A DNA stretch of 7,502 bases from Candidatus Odinarchaeota archaeon (GTDB taxonomy: Archaea; Asgardarchaeota; JAGGXT01), in NCBI GenBank assembly GCA_021162905.1, contig JAGGXT010000316.1:1-7502 (forward strand), written 5' to 3'. The translations under genes were made by a program, and so were the position numbers. Shown here in pieces: positions 6,658 to 7,502 of this stretch. The notes under the pieces were generated by a model that was not told the DNA's origin, searched no databases, and saw only the letters and a program-made list of their open reading frames with translations. The stretch's first letter is position 1, and the number at the start of each line of letters is the position of its first letter.

Positions 6658-6837
6658 TCTTAAACCTCGTATAGTTGTAACTTTATGGGAAGTGAAATCT
6701 TCATAATTATTTAGGAGATATACTTCTTCATTAACTATTATACAATACTCTCTCTCATAATTATAGTTTCCGATAGTGCTAATTTTGAGAAAATATAATA
6801 ACATAACATAATAAATTCTAAATTGCACATTAGAGAG

Positions 6838-6851
6838 ATAAAAAAAGAAAC
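6838..6851 (-). terminator. T-rich tract after the 79-aa gene
   Basis: On the minus strand a TTTCTTTTTTTATC tract begins about 11 nt after the TGA of the 79-aa gene. It is a plausible oligo-T terminator separating that gene from the methyltransferase. The rest of 6658-6837 is AT-rich, with several TATA-like stretches on the minus strand (for example AAGTATATC near 6715-6722) but no gene I would call. Confidence 0.35.
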
Positions 6852-6862
6852 AGGATGTGCTT

Positions 6863-7102
6863 TCAGAGTTCATAGATTTTTACTTTTCCCTGCTCCTTGA
6901 AAACTTCGAACTCTTTATTGTCTATAACTATGTACGCTTTTACTTTTGCGTTTGTCAATATCTTAGACTTTACTATATCGGCAAAGAGATCAAAAGCAGC
7001 ACCAATAGTCCTAATATCCTCATCATAAAATTTAGTAGCATCTTCTATTTTTATCTTCTCAGTATAAAATTCTCTATAAAGAGAGGAAAGAAAGGTTCTC
7101 AT
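6863..7102 (-). CDS. Small 79-aa protein of unknown function
   Basis: A 79-aa protein starting at ATG 7102, which has AGGTGA 5 nt upstream (7108-7113 on the minus strand); an in-frame GTG at 7111 lies inside the SD sequence and is rejected. The sequence appears to have an N-terminal helical half (about residues 1-50, including TIGAAFDLFADIVKSKI) followed by a beta hairpin (KVKAYIVIDNKEFEVFKEQGKVKIYEL). It has no membrane segment, signal or cysteine cluster. I do not recognise the family. Its start lies 20 nt from the stop of the 50-aa membrane protein gene, so the two are probably co-transcribed and may work together. Confidence 0.65.
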   Translation of the reverse strand: MRTFLSSLYREFYTEKIKIEDATKFYDEDIRTIGAAFDLFADIVKSKILTNAKVKAYIVIDNKEFEVFKEQGKVKIYEL

Positions 7103-7122
7103 CTTTGTCACCTGTTAGTTAT

Positions 7123-7275
7123 TTACCCATCAATAGGAACTGGTATATCACCATTAGGTGGATCAGCAATGGTTATTTGAAGGCCAAAATGCATGAGAAT
7201 GGCATATAGTAGTAATAAACCCAATACCACAGCAAATTTGTGTTTTGCTATCCAACTTAAGATTTTCCAAATCAT
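7123..7275 (-). CDS. Small 50-aa single-pass membrane protein
   Basis: This short frame runs from ATG 7275 to TAA at 7123. It begins MIWKILSWIAKHKF, then has one hydrophobic helix (about residues 14-34: AVVLGLLLLYAILMHFGL), and ends with a short polar tail QITIADPPNGDIPVPIDG. The basic residues before the helix predict an N-in topology with the proline-rich tail outside. GGTGA (7282-7286 on the minus strand) lies 6 nt before the ATG. The good SD, sensible topology and 20-nt gap to the next gene support a real gene despite its size. Function is unknown; it could anchor or partner the 79-aa protein. Confidence 0.65.
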   Translation of the reverse strand: MIWKILSWIAKHKFAVVLGLLLLYAILMHFGLQITIADPPNGDIPVPIDG

Positions 7276-7445
7276 ACTTAGTCACCACTAGATATATATG
7301 GAGAAATCTTTTTTATTGCAAGAAAGATAAGCCTCAAGAGAGCTAATTTTTGATAATTAAAGAATAAGAAGGAGTATCCACGAGAATAAAATGCTTTTAA
7401 TGAATATTTTTCAGAAATAAAAAAAGAGAGATTTTTGAATGATAA
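7276..7445 (+). other. Divergent intergenic region, no gene seen
   Basis: Apart from the SD sequence of the 50-aa gene (7282-7286), this stretch holds only AT-rich sequence. An ATATATAT-type element at 7291-7299 is TATA-like but too close to ATG 7275 for normal spacing on the minus strand. The true leftward TATA box is therefore unclear, and I see no RNA gene or strong stem-loop. Confidence 0.4.
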
Positions 7446-7455
7446 AATTTATATC
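7446..7455 (+). promoter_or_regulatory. TATA box of a rightward gene starting at the window edge
   Basis: ATTTATATC, preceded by AAA at 7445-7447, fits an archaeal TATA/BRE. It would start transcription at about 7475-7480, just before the ATG at 7481 and before the SD sequence at 7487-7494. Confidence 0.45.
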
Positions 7456-7461
7456 CAATGA

Positions 7462-7478
7462 TAGGAATATTTCTCCTA
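7462..7478 (+). promoter_or_regulatory. Candidate operator 3: degenerate TAGGA-N7-TCCTA
   Basis: TAGGA (7462-7466) and TCCTA (7474-7478) are separated by exactly 7 bp, the same core and spacing as in operators 1 and 2. The inner arm bases (ATATTTC) and outer ends differ. The site again follows a TATA box and covers the likely start site. Reading all other TAGGA occurrences in the window, I found none with TCCTA at this spacing. It suggests that the next gene belongs to the same regulon. Confidence 0.5.
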
Positions 7479-7486
7479 AAATGAAA

Positions 7487-7494
7487 GAGGGAGG
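7487..7494 (+). promoter_or_regulatory. Shine-Dalgarno site of the gene beginning at the right edge
   Basis: GAGGGAGG lies 6 nt before AT at 7501-7502, which would be an ATG if the next base is G. Alternatively ATG 7481 (reading MKEGGK) starts a nearly leaderless gene. The product cannot be seen from this window. Confidence 0.4.
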
Positions 7495-7502
7495 AAAAAT
7501 AT

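Noticed and set aside
6670..6714. Minus-strand 14-codon leader frame (MKISLPIKLQLYEV) ending at the SD sequence of the methyltransferase
   Set aside because: Its stop overlaps the SD region, which hints at coupling, but it has no SD sequence of its own and such short frames are common by chance.
6857..7180. Plus-strand 107-codon open frame at the right
   Set aside because: It runs antisense to the 79-aa gene and the end of the 50-aa gene; the minus-strand frames have good SD sequences and sensible protein composition, while this one reads as Phe/Tyr-rich shadow sequence.
7291..7299. ATATATAT element as the TATA box of the leftward 50-aa gene
   Set aside because: Normal archaeal spacing would start the transcript inside the coding region downstream of ATG 7275, losing the GGTGA SD sequence.
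1..7502. CRISPR array, insertion sequence, tRNA or rRNA gene
   Set aside because: I saw no regularly spaced direct repeats, transposase motifs, cloverleaf arms or rRNA-like sequence on either strand.

Overview
This AT-rich window looks archaeal. Promoters have TATA boxes about 25 bp before the expected transcript start, with no bacterial -35/-10 pairs. Several genes start after a GGTGA or GAGGT Shine-Dalgarno (SD) sequence placed about 5-6 nt before the start codon, while at least one appears leaderless. The gene families also fit Archaea: a winged-helix/DUF4443 regulator, a large HEAT-repeat protein, and sequon-rich surface proteins with a single C-terminal or N-terminal membrane anchor. Isoleucine ATA and arginine AGA codons are common. 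I cannot name the lineage. The type of anchored surface protein recalls Asgard and Thermoproteota-type genomes, but that is only an impression.

Left part (1-3284, + strand): the 3' portion of a double-SIS-domain phosphosugar isomerase/deaminase, a 133-bp intergenic gap with a clear TATA box, then a 723-aa all-helical HEAT-repeat-like protein that probably begins at a TTG codon.

Central part (3353-5950, + strand) is the most interesting region. A winged-helix regulator with a DUF4443-type C-terminal domain is followed by an ECF-transporter S component. Overlapping that is a membrane-anchored DUF4430 (transcobalamin-like) protein. After a hairpin terminator comes a signal-peptide-bearing, C-terminally anchored surface protein. 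A perfect inverted repeat, ACTAGGATAA-N-TTATCCTAGT, lies just downstream of the TATA box both before the S component and before the surface protein. A degenerate version with identical TAGGA-N7-TCCTA spacing sits in the same promoter position at the right edge, before a gene that starts outside the window. I read this as a small regulon, probably for uptake of cobalamin or a similar corrinoid, with the adjacent DUF4443 protein as candidate regulator.

Right part (5956-7275, - strand): a class I SAM-dependent methyltransferase, convergent with the surface-protein gene with only 5 bp between them, and upstream of it a two-gene cluster of small proteins: 79 aa of unknown function and a 50-aa single-pass membrane protein. 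The last ~225 bp are a divergent intergenic region carrying the promoter and putative operator of the next rightward gene.
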